Below the pieces are notes generated by a model. The model made no database searches and was not told the origin of the DNA. It saw nothing but the letters and a program-made list of their open reading frames with translations. DNA of 64,000 nucleotides, from NCBI GenBank assembly GCA_963678445.1, contig OY782877.1:4588001-4652000 (forward strand), written 5' to 3'. Both the position numbers and the translations under genes were made by a program. Below are positions 33,739 to 42,468 of the stretch, piece by piece. Origin of the DNA: G963678445 sp963678445. Its GTDB lineage: Bacteria; Hydrogenedentota; Hydrogenedentia; Hydrogenedentales; G963678445. How positions within the stretch are numbered: position 1 is the first letter of the stretch; every line of letters starts with the position of its first letter.

Positions 33739-36366
33739 TCACTCAGGGAGGCCGCCATCGACGCATTCTTTTTGTGCCGACAAGTAACACATTGCCTGTT
33801 GCTTCACCGTATCCGCATACAATTGACACCCTGCCGTGTCCTGGGAAAGATCAAGCACATGTACCACGCCGGCATAAGAAGCCGCATCGGGTAAAAGTTT
33901 TAATAGCTGGTTCTCAGAGGCATCGAACAGCGCTGTGTTCACCGCATGACCCTCATGATTAGGGAACAGCGCCATATACAGAATCTCCATCTCTACCAAT
34001 TCACTAAAGAAATGTGTGCCCAACGAAACATCGGGCACAAGATCTTCCCGCATAGCCACAATCTCACACAATGCCGACACGGTGTTTATTTCTGAAAAGG
34101 AAACCGGCACTCCCAACGACGGCGTCGTCGTTCCCCAGCGTCCAGGCCCCATCAACAACGTTGCAGGGGTCAGGTCCTGTGGCGTTAGATGCATCAGTCG
34201 TCCAATCAGACGCGCCACCGAATAGCGTTCCCCCACCGACATTCGTCCATAAACCTCCGGTTTTACATAAATGATCCGTTCAATAGATGACAAACGACTT
34301 TGTCCGATCACCGGGCCTGCGGTGCGTAATAGAACGCGGTCTTCCTCCACAGCTTCCGGCTTTTCTATGCGCGCAGACATGTCCTGCACCTGTAACGGTC
34401 TGCACTGCACAATATCCAGATAATACTGTGTCTCATTCACGAAATTGGCCGTAAACTCAACATCCACAGGATACTCATAGGCCGCCTGCAACGTGTCCAG
34501 CATCTCGCGCATCTCTACCACAAAGGGTGTTTCGCGCAATAAACGATCAAAAGTCAGCAACAACGGTGCTTGTATTCGTTTACCCTGCGCTCGTGCCTGA
34601 CGCATTACTTCGGTATCGGGCGAGGTGAATAACGGTAGCGGCAGCCGTGTACAATGCGGCGTCACATCCAGGAAATCGTCCGTGACCAACTGGTTTGCAT
34701 CGAGATCCAGTACATCGACCTTACGCTGTACATAATGACGCGTTTCCGACTGCGCACCCTCAGGACGTCGTTCCGGCGAATTCAGCGCTACAATACGCGT
34801 ATAATCGTCATCGGAACGATCCACTGCACGCGTTCCCAAGCCAAAAACCAGCCGCATGACTCCCGCATCAGGATCTATATGCTCATTCCAGACATACGGA
34901 TTGAAGGAAAACCCAACCCCTGCTACATGGGGAAAGAAGTAATTACCGTGTAAGGAACCAGAGACGCGTTGTACCAGTAACCCCATCTGTTCATCACGAT
35001 CCAGTAGATTGTGTCGCTTACGATACGCCAAAGCCGCTTCGCTCATCGTACTGGCGTAAATCGTGCGAACCGCAGATTTAAAGTCCTCCAGACGTTGTCG
35101 ATTTGAACCCTGGTTTGCACAAAATACACTTTCATATTTACCAGCAAACGAATTACCAAAATTATCTTCCAGCAGGCTACTGGAACGCACAATGATCGGC
35201 GACTGTCCAAAATAGGCCAGCATGCGCGCAAACTGCGCCTCAGTTTCCTCGGGAAATGTACCGGTGATAATGCGTCGGCGTACCTGTTCGGCACCCAACA
35301 GGAAAAAATCGGGGTCCTTTAACTGACGGCGTACCCACCAACATCCATTACGCACTAAAAAGGTATAAAACACATCTGAAGCCACATAAAAACTGTCATG
35401 CACCTCCAAACGTTGTGACCAACGTGCATCTGTACGCTCCAAAATAGCACGCGCCAGTAACATGCCTACCGATTTACCCCCGATAAGCCCCGTACCGATC
35501 ATCCGTTGTCCAATCTGCAGCAAATCCTCCAAACGGAAATACCGCGATGCCAACGTCAACACGCGTTCATCCCGCGACACCAGCATGCGCAGCAAAATCG
35601 TGGAGACTTCCTCTCGTTCTTTCTCCGTCCCCCCATCCAATACTGCCTGTGCACGCTGCAATGTGCGTCGCCACACATCTACGGGTTCTCTCGCCGTCCC
35701 CTCCAGCGAAAAGGTCGACATCGGTGACAAGATCTGTGCAATCGTATAGCTCTCACTCACCGGTTCAAAGATCCGATTGCGCCACACATGCAGCATGTGC
35801 ATTGTTGGGGAATACCGCTGCTGCGTTTTTTTCGGACGCAGATAGAGTTCCTCACAATGCCGGTATACATCCAAAAAAACCTGTGCAGTATCTTCAATCG
35901 GCATCGTCGCCGCCGTTGAATGCCGCCTGCGCAACAACGCAAAATAGGCCAAATCGCCCCGGTCATAGAGATAAGGACAGGTCAGCATAAAGAAATTTGC
36001 CAACATCTCATCGCTGTACCACGCCTCCGCCAAATCCGTCAGACAGTCAAAGACATAAAAGGCGCGTCGTTCAGAACTCTCAATTCCCCGATGGATCGCC
36101 TCCAGGAATGGCTCAAACCCCATATCCGGTTCCAGCTCATACACGGTCGCCTCCATATCCTCAGGCAACAACGGCGCATGTTGGGCAAAGCGAAAATATA
36201 CCAGTTTGCGCCCTTCACGCAGTGCATGCTTACAATAGGGTAAGACAAAGGCCTTATAATCCGCCACATCATCCACCTGATAGACCACATTGTCCCCCGG
36301 AATCAACCCGCGCAACAAACGGTCAAATTCAGGCAGCCCTGTGCTCAAATAATAATGTACCGGCAT
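33739..36366 (-). CDS. KaiC-like domain fused to a PEP-synthase-type ATP-grasp (pyruvate/PEP-binding) domain
   Basis: 875 residues. Residues 1-240 resemble a RecA/KaiC fold (STGLPEFDRLLRGLIPGD, KLVYFRFAQ, FYVFDCLTDLAEAWYSDEML), but the Walker A loop is replaced by QVDDVADYKA, so ATP binding there is doubtful. From about 330 the PPDK/PEP-synthase ATP-grasp domain follows: LIGGKSVGMLLARA, SPIIVRSSSLLEDNFGNSFAGKYESV in parts, FVNETQYYLDIVQCRPLQ. The swivelling phosphohistidine domain and the PEP barrel are absent, so full PEP synthase activity is unlikely. AAGGAGA supports ATG 36366. It lies downstream of gdhA behind a terminator. Possibly a regulatory or partial-reaction kinase. Confidence 0.82.
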   Translation of the reverse strand: MPVHYYLSTGLPEFDRLLRGLIPGDNVVYQVDDVADYKAFVLPYCKHALREGRKLVYFRFAQHAPLLPEDMEATVYELEPDMGFEPFLEAIHRGIESSERRAFYVFDCLTDLAEAWYSDEMLANFFMLTCPYLYDRGDLAYFALLRRRHSTAATMPIEDTAQVFLDVYRHCEELYLRPKKTQQRYSPTMHMLHVWRNRIFEPVSESYTIAQILSPMSTFSLEGTAREPVDVWRRTLQRAQAVLDGGTEKEREEVSTILLRMLVSRDERVLTLASRYFRLEDLLQIGQRMIGTGLIGGKSVGMLLARAILERTDARWSQRLEVHDSFYVASDVFYTFLVRNGCWWVRRQLKDPDFFLLGAEQVRRRIITGTFPEETEAQFARMLAYFGQSPIIVRSSSLLEDNFGNSFAGKYESVFCANQGSNRQRLEDFKSAVRTIYASTMSEAALAYRKRHNLLDRDEQMGLLVQRVSGSLHGNYFFPHVAGVGFSFNPYVWNEHIDPDAGVMRLVFGLGTRAVDRSDDDYTRIVALNSPERRPEGAQSETRHYVQRKVDVLDLDANQLVTDDFLDVTPHCTRLPLPLFTSPDTEVMRQARAQGKRIQAPLLLTFDRLLRETPFVVEMREMLDTLQAAYEYPVDVEFTANFVNETQYYLDIVQCRPLQVQDMSARIEKPEAVEEDRVLLRTAGPVIGQSRLSSIERIIYVKPEVYGRMSVGERYSVARLIGRLMHLTPQDLTPATLLMGPGRWGTTTPSLGVPVSFSEINTVSALCEIVAMREDLVPDVSLGTHFFSELVEMEILYMALFPNHEGHAVNTALFDASENQLLKLLPDAASYAGVVHVLDLSQDTAGCQLYADTVKQQAMCYLSAQKECVDGGLPE

Positions 36367-36398
36367 CGTATAATCTCCTTTCTCACACTCTAATAACA

Positions 36399-36437
36399 AA
36401 AGCAAACGCCTGGTATACCTATACAGGATACCAGACG
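36399..36437 (-). terminator. Intrinsic terminator after gdhA
   Basis: Read on the minus strand, CGTCTGGTAT (36437-36428) pairs with ATACCAGGCG (36416-36407), one G-U pair, followed by TTTGCTTTTG. It lies between gdhA and the KaiC-like/ATP-grasp gene. Confidence 0.75.
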
Positions 36438-36527
36438 CTGCAGTCGGGAAGAATCCCTGGATATGGATTCGAATGGAAACGCTCATCACCTACCCTGTTA
36501 CAGGAAGGAAGAACATCTACGTATAAC

Positions 36528-37868
36528 TTAGACCAGACCTTGGTCTAACATTGCATCCGCCACTTTGAGGAAGCCAGCGATATTCGCGCCTACGACGTAG
36601 TTACCCGGACGTCCATACTCGTCAGCCACTTCAAAGGCCTGTTTATGCACTGCACGCATGATGTCGCGCAGACGGCTGTCTACTTCTTCACGCGTCCAGC
36701 TTACATGCTGCGAATTCTGTGCCATCTCAAGACCCGAAACCGCTACACCACCGGCGTTCGCGGCTTTACCCGGTCCGTAAAGTACTGCATTATTCTGGAA
36801 GACCTCGATGGCTTCCGGTTCAGTCGGCATATTCGCGCCTTCACTGACCAGGAAGCAACCATTATCTACCAACTTCAGCGCATCTTCCTTGCTGATTTCA
36901 TTCTGCGTCGCAGAGGGGAAAGCGCAATCACATTTCACATCCCACGGACGCGCACCAGCACGGTATTCCACACCCGGGAATTTTTCCGCGTATTCTTTGA
37001 TGCGACCGCGACGCACATTTTTAAGCTCCATCACATACGCCAGCTTCTCCTCATCGATACCTGCGGGGTCATAAATCGAACCGGCCGAATCCGACAAGGT
37101 TACGCATTTACCGCCCAATTGGTTAATTTTCTCTACGGCATACTGAGCTACATTACCCGAACCGGAAATCGCACAGATTTTACCTTCAATGCTGTCGCCA
37201 CGTGTACCCAGCATTTCTTCCGCAAAGTATACCGCCCCATAACCCGTCGCTTCCGGACGAATCAGCGAACCACCCCAGTTCAGCGCTTTACCCGTCAATA
37301 CACCCGTAAACTCGTTGCGCAGACGCTTATACTGTCCAAACATATAGCCAATCTCACGACCGCCTACACCGATATCCCCCGCAGGTACGTCTGTGTTCGG
37401 GCCGACATGACGCTGTAATTCCGTCATGAACGATTGGCAGAAACGCATTACTTCATTATCCGACTTGCCCTTCGGATCGAAATCCGAACCGCCCTTACCA
37501 CCGCCCATCGGCAATGTGGTCAGCGAGTTCTTGAAGATCTGCTCAAAGGCCAAGAACTTCAAAATGCCTAAGTATACCGTCGGATGGAAACGCAATCCAC
37601 CTTTGTACGGCCCAATGGCGCTGTTAAAGTTGATCCGGAAACCACGGTTTACCTGATAGCAGCCATGATCATCCATCCACGGCACACGGAACATCATCAC
37701 GCGTTCGGGTTCTACCAAACGTTCCAAGATGCGGTTTTCCTGATATTCCGGATGGCGTTGTAATACAGGCTCCAACGAATCCAACACTTCTCGCACCGCC
37801 TGATGGAACTCCAACTCAGCGGGATTGCGCTTCTCTACAAGCTCAATTACATCGGTTACGTACGACAC
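36528..37868 (-). CDS. gdhA: NADP-type glutamate dehydrogenase
   Basis: 446 residues with a GTG start. It makes glutamate from 2-oxoglutarate and ammonium. Motifs: GPYKGGLRFHP, the catalytic-lysine region TTLPMGGGKGGSDFDPKGKSDNE in parts, DVPAGDIGVGGREIGYM in parts, Rossmann loop SGSGNVAQYA, and C-terminal NANAGG-type AANAGGVAVSG. The frame extends to 37949, but AAGGAG (37883-37878) sits 9 bp before GTG 37868 and the alignment with known GdhA N-termini begins there (VTDVIELVEKRNP). Neighbour nrpR, transcribed divergently, encodes a nitrogen regulator and may control it. Confidence 0.95.
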   Translation of the reverse strand: MSYVTDVIELVEKRNPAELEFHQAVREVLDSLEPVLQRHPEYQENRILERLVEPERVMMFRVPWMDDHGCYQVNRGFRINFNSAIGPYKGGLRFHPTVYLGILKFLAFEQIFKNSLTTLPMGGGKGGSDFDPKGKSDNEVMRFCQSFMTELQRHVGPNTDVPAGDIGVGGREIGYMFGQYKRLRNEFTGVLTGKALNWGGSLIRPEATGYGAVYFAEEMLGTRGDSIEGKICAISGSGNVAQYAVEKINQLGGKCVTLSDSAGSIYDPAGIDEEKLAYVMELKNVRRGRIKEYAEKFPGVEYRAGARPWDVKCDCAFPSATQNEISKEDALKLVDNGCFLVSEGANMPTEPEAIEVFQNNAVLYGPGKAANAGGVAVSGLEMAQNSQHVSWTREEVDSRLRDIMRAVHKQAFEVADEYGRPGNYVVGANIAGFLKVADAMLDQGLV

Positions 37869-38398
37869 AGTACTTATCTCCTTGATGTGGTTTTCCATGA
37901 CGACGGACACGTACATATTTGCGTATGCCGTCTCCGGCAGAGCGCACACATTACCGCCCCGCCATCCGCCTAAATAAGGACATCTTCATAAATCCTACCG
38001 TTCAGTATTAATTTTTTATACGGAAACAACTGACCGGTTAGCGAAATTTTACAGATCTTTTCTGGGATTGTCAAACAAAAAATATTTTAAAAAAATAGTT
38101 GAAAATAGGGCATTTAAGACAAAAAAACCTCAAAAAAAACAGTCCATCCATAAAGAAAACTATTCAAAAGAACACCTTTTAACGGCATTTTTTCCGGAAT
38201 ATTTGACGTAAGATTTCAAAGATGCTACTATCCCCTACGCTATGGTAGACTATTTCTCCGACGCAGCCGCACTACGCCCATCCTTTTCAGAGTGCTTCTT
38301 CAGTTCTTTATCTATACGGCATACGGCATGAAAAGGAAAACATGTACAGCACACAAGTCTTGACAAATGAATAGCAGGCATAAGGAGCACCTAATCCT
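37869..38398. promoter_or_regulatory. AT-rich divergent control region of gdhA and nrpR
   Basis: No gene. About 530 bp, A/T-rich between 38040 and 38200. TTCCGGAA (38192-38199) is a short palindrome touching the -35 box of the nrpR-side promoter. Archaeal NrpR binds GGAA-N6-TTCC; that exact spacing was not found, so the palindrome is only a candidate site. Confidence 0.5.
38203..38231 (+). promoter_or_regulatory. Candidate promoter of nrpR
   Basis: TTGACG at 38203-38208, 17-bp spacer, TACTAT at 38226-38231. It leaves a 5' leader of about 160 nt before nrpR. Confidence 0.6.
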
Positions 38399-39409
38399 GT
38401 GGATATAAAAACCCGGCGGAAAATGATAGCGATTTTACGCGTACTACAGGAATCGCCTAAACCTTTAGGGAGCCAACGTATTGCGGAAGTATTGCTCTAT
38501 TCCGGCATTCACCTGAATGAGCGCTCGGTGCGTAATTATTTAGCGCATGCCGATGAACTTGGGTGGACTGAGAACCTGGGACGACGTGGTCGTCAGCTCA
38601 CGCTACGCGGCGCTAAGGAACTGGAAGGGGCGTTGGTTGTCGACAAGGTTGGCTTTGTTTCGACGCGTGTAGATACGCTTGCCTATCAGATGGATTTCGA
38701 CCTCGAACATCGAAAGGGGCGTGTCATCCTCAATATCTCCACCCTTTCCCCTCGTGACTTTCGACCTGCTATAAAACGCTTAATGGAGTGCTATGAAAAC
38801 AACCTGGGCATGGGACGCCTGATTGCTATTGGAAAGCCCGGGGAACACATGGGAGATTTTGTCGTACCGCAAGGTTGCATGGCTATTGGCACCATCTGCA
38901 GTGTAAGTATGAACGGCATTTTTCTACACGCTAATATCGCTACGACGTCGCGCTTTGGGGGGTTACTCCAGCTGGAAAACCACCTCCCCCGTCGCTTCAC
39001 TCAAATTATAACTTATGATGGATCTTCCCTGGACCCCCTTGAGATCTTCATCCGCGGACAAATGACCAGCGTTTATCAATCCGCTCACACAGGGGAAGGT
39101 GTTATCGGCGTTAGTTTCCGCGAGGTGCCTTCCGTCGCATTGCCCGAAGTACGACGACTTTCCGATTTGACAGATCAGGCAGGATTGGGGGGGGTACTTA
39201 CTATCGGTAGCCCTAATCAACCATTGCTTGACGTGCCGGTGCCCCAAGGACGTGCCGGGCTACTCGTTTGTGGAGGGCTTAACCCGATTGCCGCTGTCGT
39301 TGAAGCCGGTATTTCGGTGACCAGCGCGGCTATGAGCACCTTGTATGAGTATGAACGCCTCGTGGACTATCACAATCTGGAGCTGATTGCTGCAGAACTT
39401 GGGGCCTAG
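38399..39409 (+). CDS. nrpR: NrpR-type transcriptional regulator (winged helix plus DUF128)
   Basis: 336 residues. Residues 1-75 form a winged helix (GSQRIAEVLLYSGIHLNERSVRNYLA). The rest is one NrpR/DUF128 regulatory domain: GFVSTRVDTLAYQMDFD, VGPEG-like VVPQGCMAIGTICSVSMNGIFLH in parts, and PVPQGRAGLLVCGGLNP with GISVTSAAMSTLYEYERL at the end. In methanogens NrpR represses nitrogen-assimilation genes and is released by 2-oxoglutarate. Divergence from gdhA fits that role. GTG start with AAGGAG 11 bp upstream. Archaeal forms often have two DUF128 domains; this one has a single copy. Confidence 0.87.
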   Translation: MDIKTRRKMIAILRVLQESPKPLGSQRIAEVLLYSGIHLNERSVRNYLAHADELGWTENLGRRGRQLTLRGAKELEGALVVDKVGFVSTRVDTLAYQMDFDLEHRKGRVILNISTLSPRDFRPAIKRLMECYENNLGMGRLIAIGKPGEHMGDFVVPQGCMAIGTICSVSMNGIFLHANIATTSRFGGLLQLENHLPRRFTQIITYDGSSLDPLEIFIRGQMTSVYQSAHTGEGVIGVSFREVPSVALPEVRRLSDLTDQAGLGGVLTIGSPNQPLLDVPVPQGRAGLLVCGGLNPIAAVVEAGISVTSAAMSTLYEYERLVDYHNLELIAAELGA

Positions 39410-39415
39410 CGCTCG

Positions 39416-40522
39416 CTAGTCCTGAATGGGAGCGTCCTGGCTGGGATTGCAGGGTAGGGATACCTCAAACCACGCCCCCGCCTCATCTCGATTACCGTAC
39501 TGAATGCTTCCCCCATGCGCCGTCACAATACGGTGCACAATCGACAGCCCCAACCCCGTCCCGCCTTCTTTTTTCGAAAAAAACGGTTCAAAAAGGTCTT
39601 CCCCTTCAGCTAAATCCAGCCCCGGCCCCGTATCTTCAACCCGAAACACCACCGCTTCCCCTACTGCACGTCCCACCACGGTCACCGCTCCACCTGGCGT
39701 TTTGAGCACATCAATGGCATTACGAATAATGTTGGCCAGAGCACGCGACGCCTTTTCATAGTCAGCCCGAAAGACCGCTACCTCCCCTTCAAAACGCGAC
39801 TGTAAGGCCACTTCCTTTTCTGCGGCGGGACGTTCACACAAACGCATCGCGCGTTCCAGTATTTCCTCAGGCGCACAGCGTTCAACGCTCAACTCAAAAG
39901 GCTTGGCAAAGCTTAAAAACTGACCTACCAAGCGTTCTAACTGTCCGGCTTCCTCTACAATTGCCTCTGCCTTGGCATACAGGTCGGCACGTGCTTCCAC
40001 ATGCCGCATCAGCAATTCCCCCATTCCTGAAATCACACTTAGAGGGTTGCGGAACTCATGTACTACGCCTGCGGTCAACGCCCCAATCTGCGCCAACTGG
40101 CGATTTACTGCCGCAGCGCGTTTTAACGCCTGAATACGTGTCAGATCCGTGAACACAAAGGCGACACCGGCGAAATCGTCGCCTTCTTCCAGCAAAGACG
40201 CGGTCATCCCCAAAATCCGAGGACCATCTGGTGTGGAGATCGTAATTTCACGACGGGAAACGGAATGGCGGGTTGCGCGCAATTCTTCTACCACCGTCCA
40301 GAATGCTTCGCCCCCTTCTATCTCATTCAGGTGCATTCCCGGCGATAATTGTGCTCGTGATCGGTGTAATTGTGCGCATGCCGCTGGATTCGCCACCTGA
40401 ATTACCCCTGCAGCATCCACTGCGATAACCGCACTGGTCAGACTTTCCAGCATCTTCCTGTAATACTGTGCCGATGCCCTCTGCTCTTTTTGCATATTCT
40501 GCATATCATCTGCATCCAGCAA
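39416..40522 (-). CDS. Soluble PAS-domain histidine kinase (NtrB-like)
   Basis: 368 residues, no membrane segment. A PAS domain (residues 18-135, LESLTSAVIAVDAAGVIQVANPAAC in parts) precedes the HisKA H-box GVVHEFRNPLSVISG and the HATPase domain (N-box NIIRNAID, G1 VEDTGPGLD, G2 GGTGLGLSIVHRIV). This cytosolic PAS-kinase plan is that of NtrB. No response regulator lies next to it, so its partner is unknown. The start is a TTG with GGAGGG upstream; ATG 40504 is an alternative. It converges on nrpR with 6 bp between stops and follows rsmA by 16 bp. Confidence 0.88.
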   Translation of the reverse strand: MLDADDMQNMQKEQRASAQYYRKMLESLTSAVIAVDAAGVIQVANPAACAQLHRSRAQLSPGMHLNEIEGGEAFWTVVEELRATRHSVSRREITISTPDGPRILGMTASLLEEGDDFAGVAFVFTDLTRIQALKRAAAVNRQLAQIGALTAGVVHEFRNPLSVISGMGELLMRHVEARADLYAKAEAIVEEAGQLERLVGQFLSFAKPFELSVERCAPEEILERAMRLCERPAAEKEVALQSRFEGEVAVFRADYEKASRALANIIRNAIDVLKTPGGAVTVVGRAVGEAVVFRVEDTGPGLDLAEGEDLFEPFFSKKEGGTGLGLSIVHRIVTAHGGSIQYGNRDEAGAWFEVSLPCNPSQDAPIQD

Positions 40523-40538
40523 GCCACTACCCTCCGCA

Positions 40539-41441
40539 TCACGCTTCTTCCACCACCTGAGGCATGCGCTGTTTAATTTCCCGGGCTAATCGTGCAAACG
40601 CTTCCAGAGAAAGCATTTGAGGTCTATGTCCAGGGTCAACCGCAGCCGCTTCAAAGGCCTCTAGTAGTTTATCCTTCGATATCCCAAAGTCCCCCGACTT
40701 CGTCAGGGAATTTCGCAATGTTTTCCTGCGTTGACTAAATGCGGCACGTACCACCCGCATCAAAAAAGTTCTGTCTAAATCCGGCAAGGGCAGCTGCTCA
40801 TGACACCGAAAACGCACAATGCAGCTGTCTACCTTAGGGCGAGGAACAAAACAGGACGCAGGCACCCGATGTACAATGTCTACATCGGCATAGCATTTTG
40901 CCGCCAATGCCAACACACCATAATCCGCCGAGCCTACTGGCGCTACCAAACGTTGCCCTACTTCATATTGCATCATTACCACTAAACGGGAAAAAAAGAC
41001 AGGTGCTTCGAGAAAATGAAATAGGATGGGCGTGGTAATATAATAAGGCAAATTAGAAACCAGCTTATACGACTTTCCGCCCGGAATATATTCCTCTAGC
41101 AGTTTCTCCAGCGGATGATTCAAAATATCACCCCGAAACAAATGTACAGGTGCCTTATCTGCAAACTGTTCCTCTAAACAGGGAATAAACGAGGCATCAA
41201 TTTCGACCGCCAACAGTTTGCCCACCTTGGACCACATATGACGGGTTAGGGCTCCCAACCCCGGTCCTACTTCCACAACATAATCATCTGACGTCAATGC
41301 AGCGGCATCCACCATAATGCGGTTAATATTATCATCCAGAAGGAGATTCTGTCCCAAGCCCTTCTTAAATCGGATATTGTACCTACGGCACATTTCTTTA
41401 AGATTGAATGGGGCATCCAAATTCGCGGGTTCTGCGTCCAT
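40539..41441 (-). CDS. rsmA: 16S rRNA (adenine1518/1519-N6) dimethyltransferase
   Basis: 300 residues, also called KsgA. Dimethylates two adenines in helix 45 of 16S rRNA late in 30S assembly. Motifs: KKGLGQNLLLDDNI, SAM-binding VVEVGPGLGALTRHM, acidic LLAVEIDASF, RGDILN, and the catalytic NLPYYITTPIL. The C-terminal domain has FSQRRKTLRNSL. Two bases separate it from the upstream lipoprotein gene. Confidence 0.96.
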   Translation of the reverse strand: MDAEPANLDAPFNLKEMCRRYNIRFKKGLGQNLLLDDNINRIMVDAAALTSDDYVVEVGPGLGALTRHMWSKVGKLLAVEIDASFIPCLEEQFADKAPVHLFRGDILNHPLEKLLEEYIPGGKSYKLVSNLPYYITTPILFHFLEAPVFFSRLVVMMQYEVGQRLVAPVGSADYGVLALAAKCYADVDIVHRVPASCFVPRPKVDSCIVRFRCHEQLPLPDLDRTFLMRVVRAAFSQRRKTLRNSLTKSGDFGISKDKLLEAFEAAAVDPGHRPQMLSLEAFARLAREIKQRMPQVVEEA

Positions 41442-41443
41442 GA

Positions 41444-42052
41444 TTATCCTTCTATGAACGATAGGGTAAATTGTGTCTTATCCGTCGCCTTGAACTTCAG
41501 CTCTAACGGAATTTTCTGTGGAGTAGCATCTTTTGAAGCTGCCTGATTCGGCAAACGAACTGGAATACTAATAATAAGCAAATTGGTATCTTGTTTTAAT
41601 TGGGCCTGTCCCCCGCCCACATACATTGTTCCCACAGGAACGGCTTGCAGCCTTCCAATGGAATAATCCTGCGAGGGAAATGTTATCGATGCAGAAAAAC
41701 ACCACTCTTCACTATTCGCTTGCACTTTGCGAATTGTTCCCTCTAGGCCGAAACTACCCTCCACCAGATAGCCATTTCCATCTGGTGCAGGTTTGACCTG
41801 GGTGCCCACATTCGCTTTGGCTAATGGATTAATATTCAATGCGTGTGTCGCATTGCCAGACGCTGTCTGCGTAGGATTCGCCTTAACCGGTGTCGCAGGG
41901 ATTTCGGGTTCGGGAAAAACGATAGGGGTATCTTCCGTATTTACCCCCTCGGGCGTCGAAGCTGACTGTTTCGGTTCCGAAGGGATACAGCCACACATAC
42001 CTATTAAAACCAGACTTAAAACTAACAAATAAAACTTAGGATATATTAACAA
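41444..42052 (-). CDS. Putative lipoprotein of unknown function
   Basis: About 202 residues from a TTG start. The signal peptide (IYPKFYLLVLSLVLIGMCGC) ends at a lipobox-like GMCGC. A Pro/Thr-rich linker (residues 25-70) leads to a beta-rich domain (GNGYLVEGSFGLEGTIRKV, PVGTMYVGGGQAQLKQDTN). GGGAG lies 7 bp before the TTG; ATGs at 42076 and 42109 have no RBS and would lengthen the cytosolic part. It is co-transcribed with rsmA. Confidence 0.68.
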   Translation of the reverse strand: MLIYPKFYLLVLSLVLIGMCGCIPSEPKQSASTPEGVNTEDTPIVFPEPEIPATPVKANPTQTASGNATHALNINPLAKANVGTQVKPAPDGNGYLVEGSFGLEGTIRKVQANSEEWCFSASITFPSQDYSIGRLQAVPVGTMYVGGGQAQLKQDTNLLIISIPVRLPNQAASKDATPQKIPLELKFKATDKTQFTLSFIEG

Positions 42053-42273
42053 AATAGCACTCCCTCGTGACTCCATAGCGAATATTATCGCACAAAAACG
42101 TTCGTGCATTCAGCATCGGCAAAACTATAGTAGTACTTCGGGCACCAGCCCTTCTGCATCTCATCATCAACGGGATAGGCATTTTCCCCTGTGCTACCCG
42201 TCGCCTGAACGCTATACTATCCCGCCACCAACCTGCTTGTCCAGTAAAAACTATGGCAATCCAGTGCGCATAA

Positions 42274-42370
42274 GCAAGTGGCCAGAAACAGCGGCAAAAT
42301 TTATGGTCCCTGACGCTCTGACCTCAGCAAAAAATCTCTCTCTATTACAACTTTTGGAAGGCAACTCTCT
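42274..42370 (+). repeat. Dispersed element, diverged copy
   Basis: After TAA 42271-42273 come GCAAGTGGCCAGAAACAGC, TTTATGGTCCCTGACG, GACCTCAGCAAAAAAT and an AACTTTTGG block in the usual order. The hairpin arm is decayed and the right end cannot be fixed. The rest of the gap 42053-42468 shows no gene. Confidence 0.6.
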
Positions 42371-42468
42371 GTGCAGAGGCGTGTAGAATCGTCACATTTT
42401 GCCCTTTAAGACGACAAGGAATATGGATTGGCTCTTATACATAAAAGGCTTAGCCATCTTCCGAGTAT

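Noticed and set aside
36490..37949. Longer N-terminus of glutamate dehydrogenase starting at 37949
   Set aside because: AAGGAG is placed correctly only for GTG 37868, and the extra 27 residues do not match GdhA.
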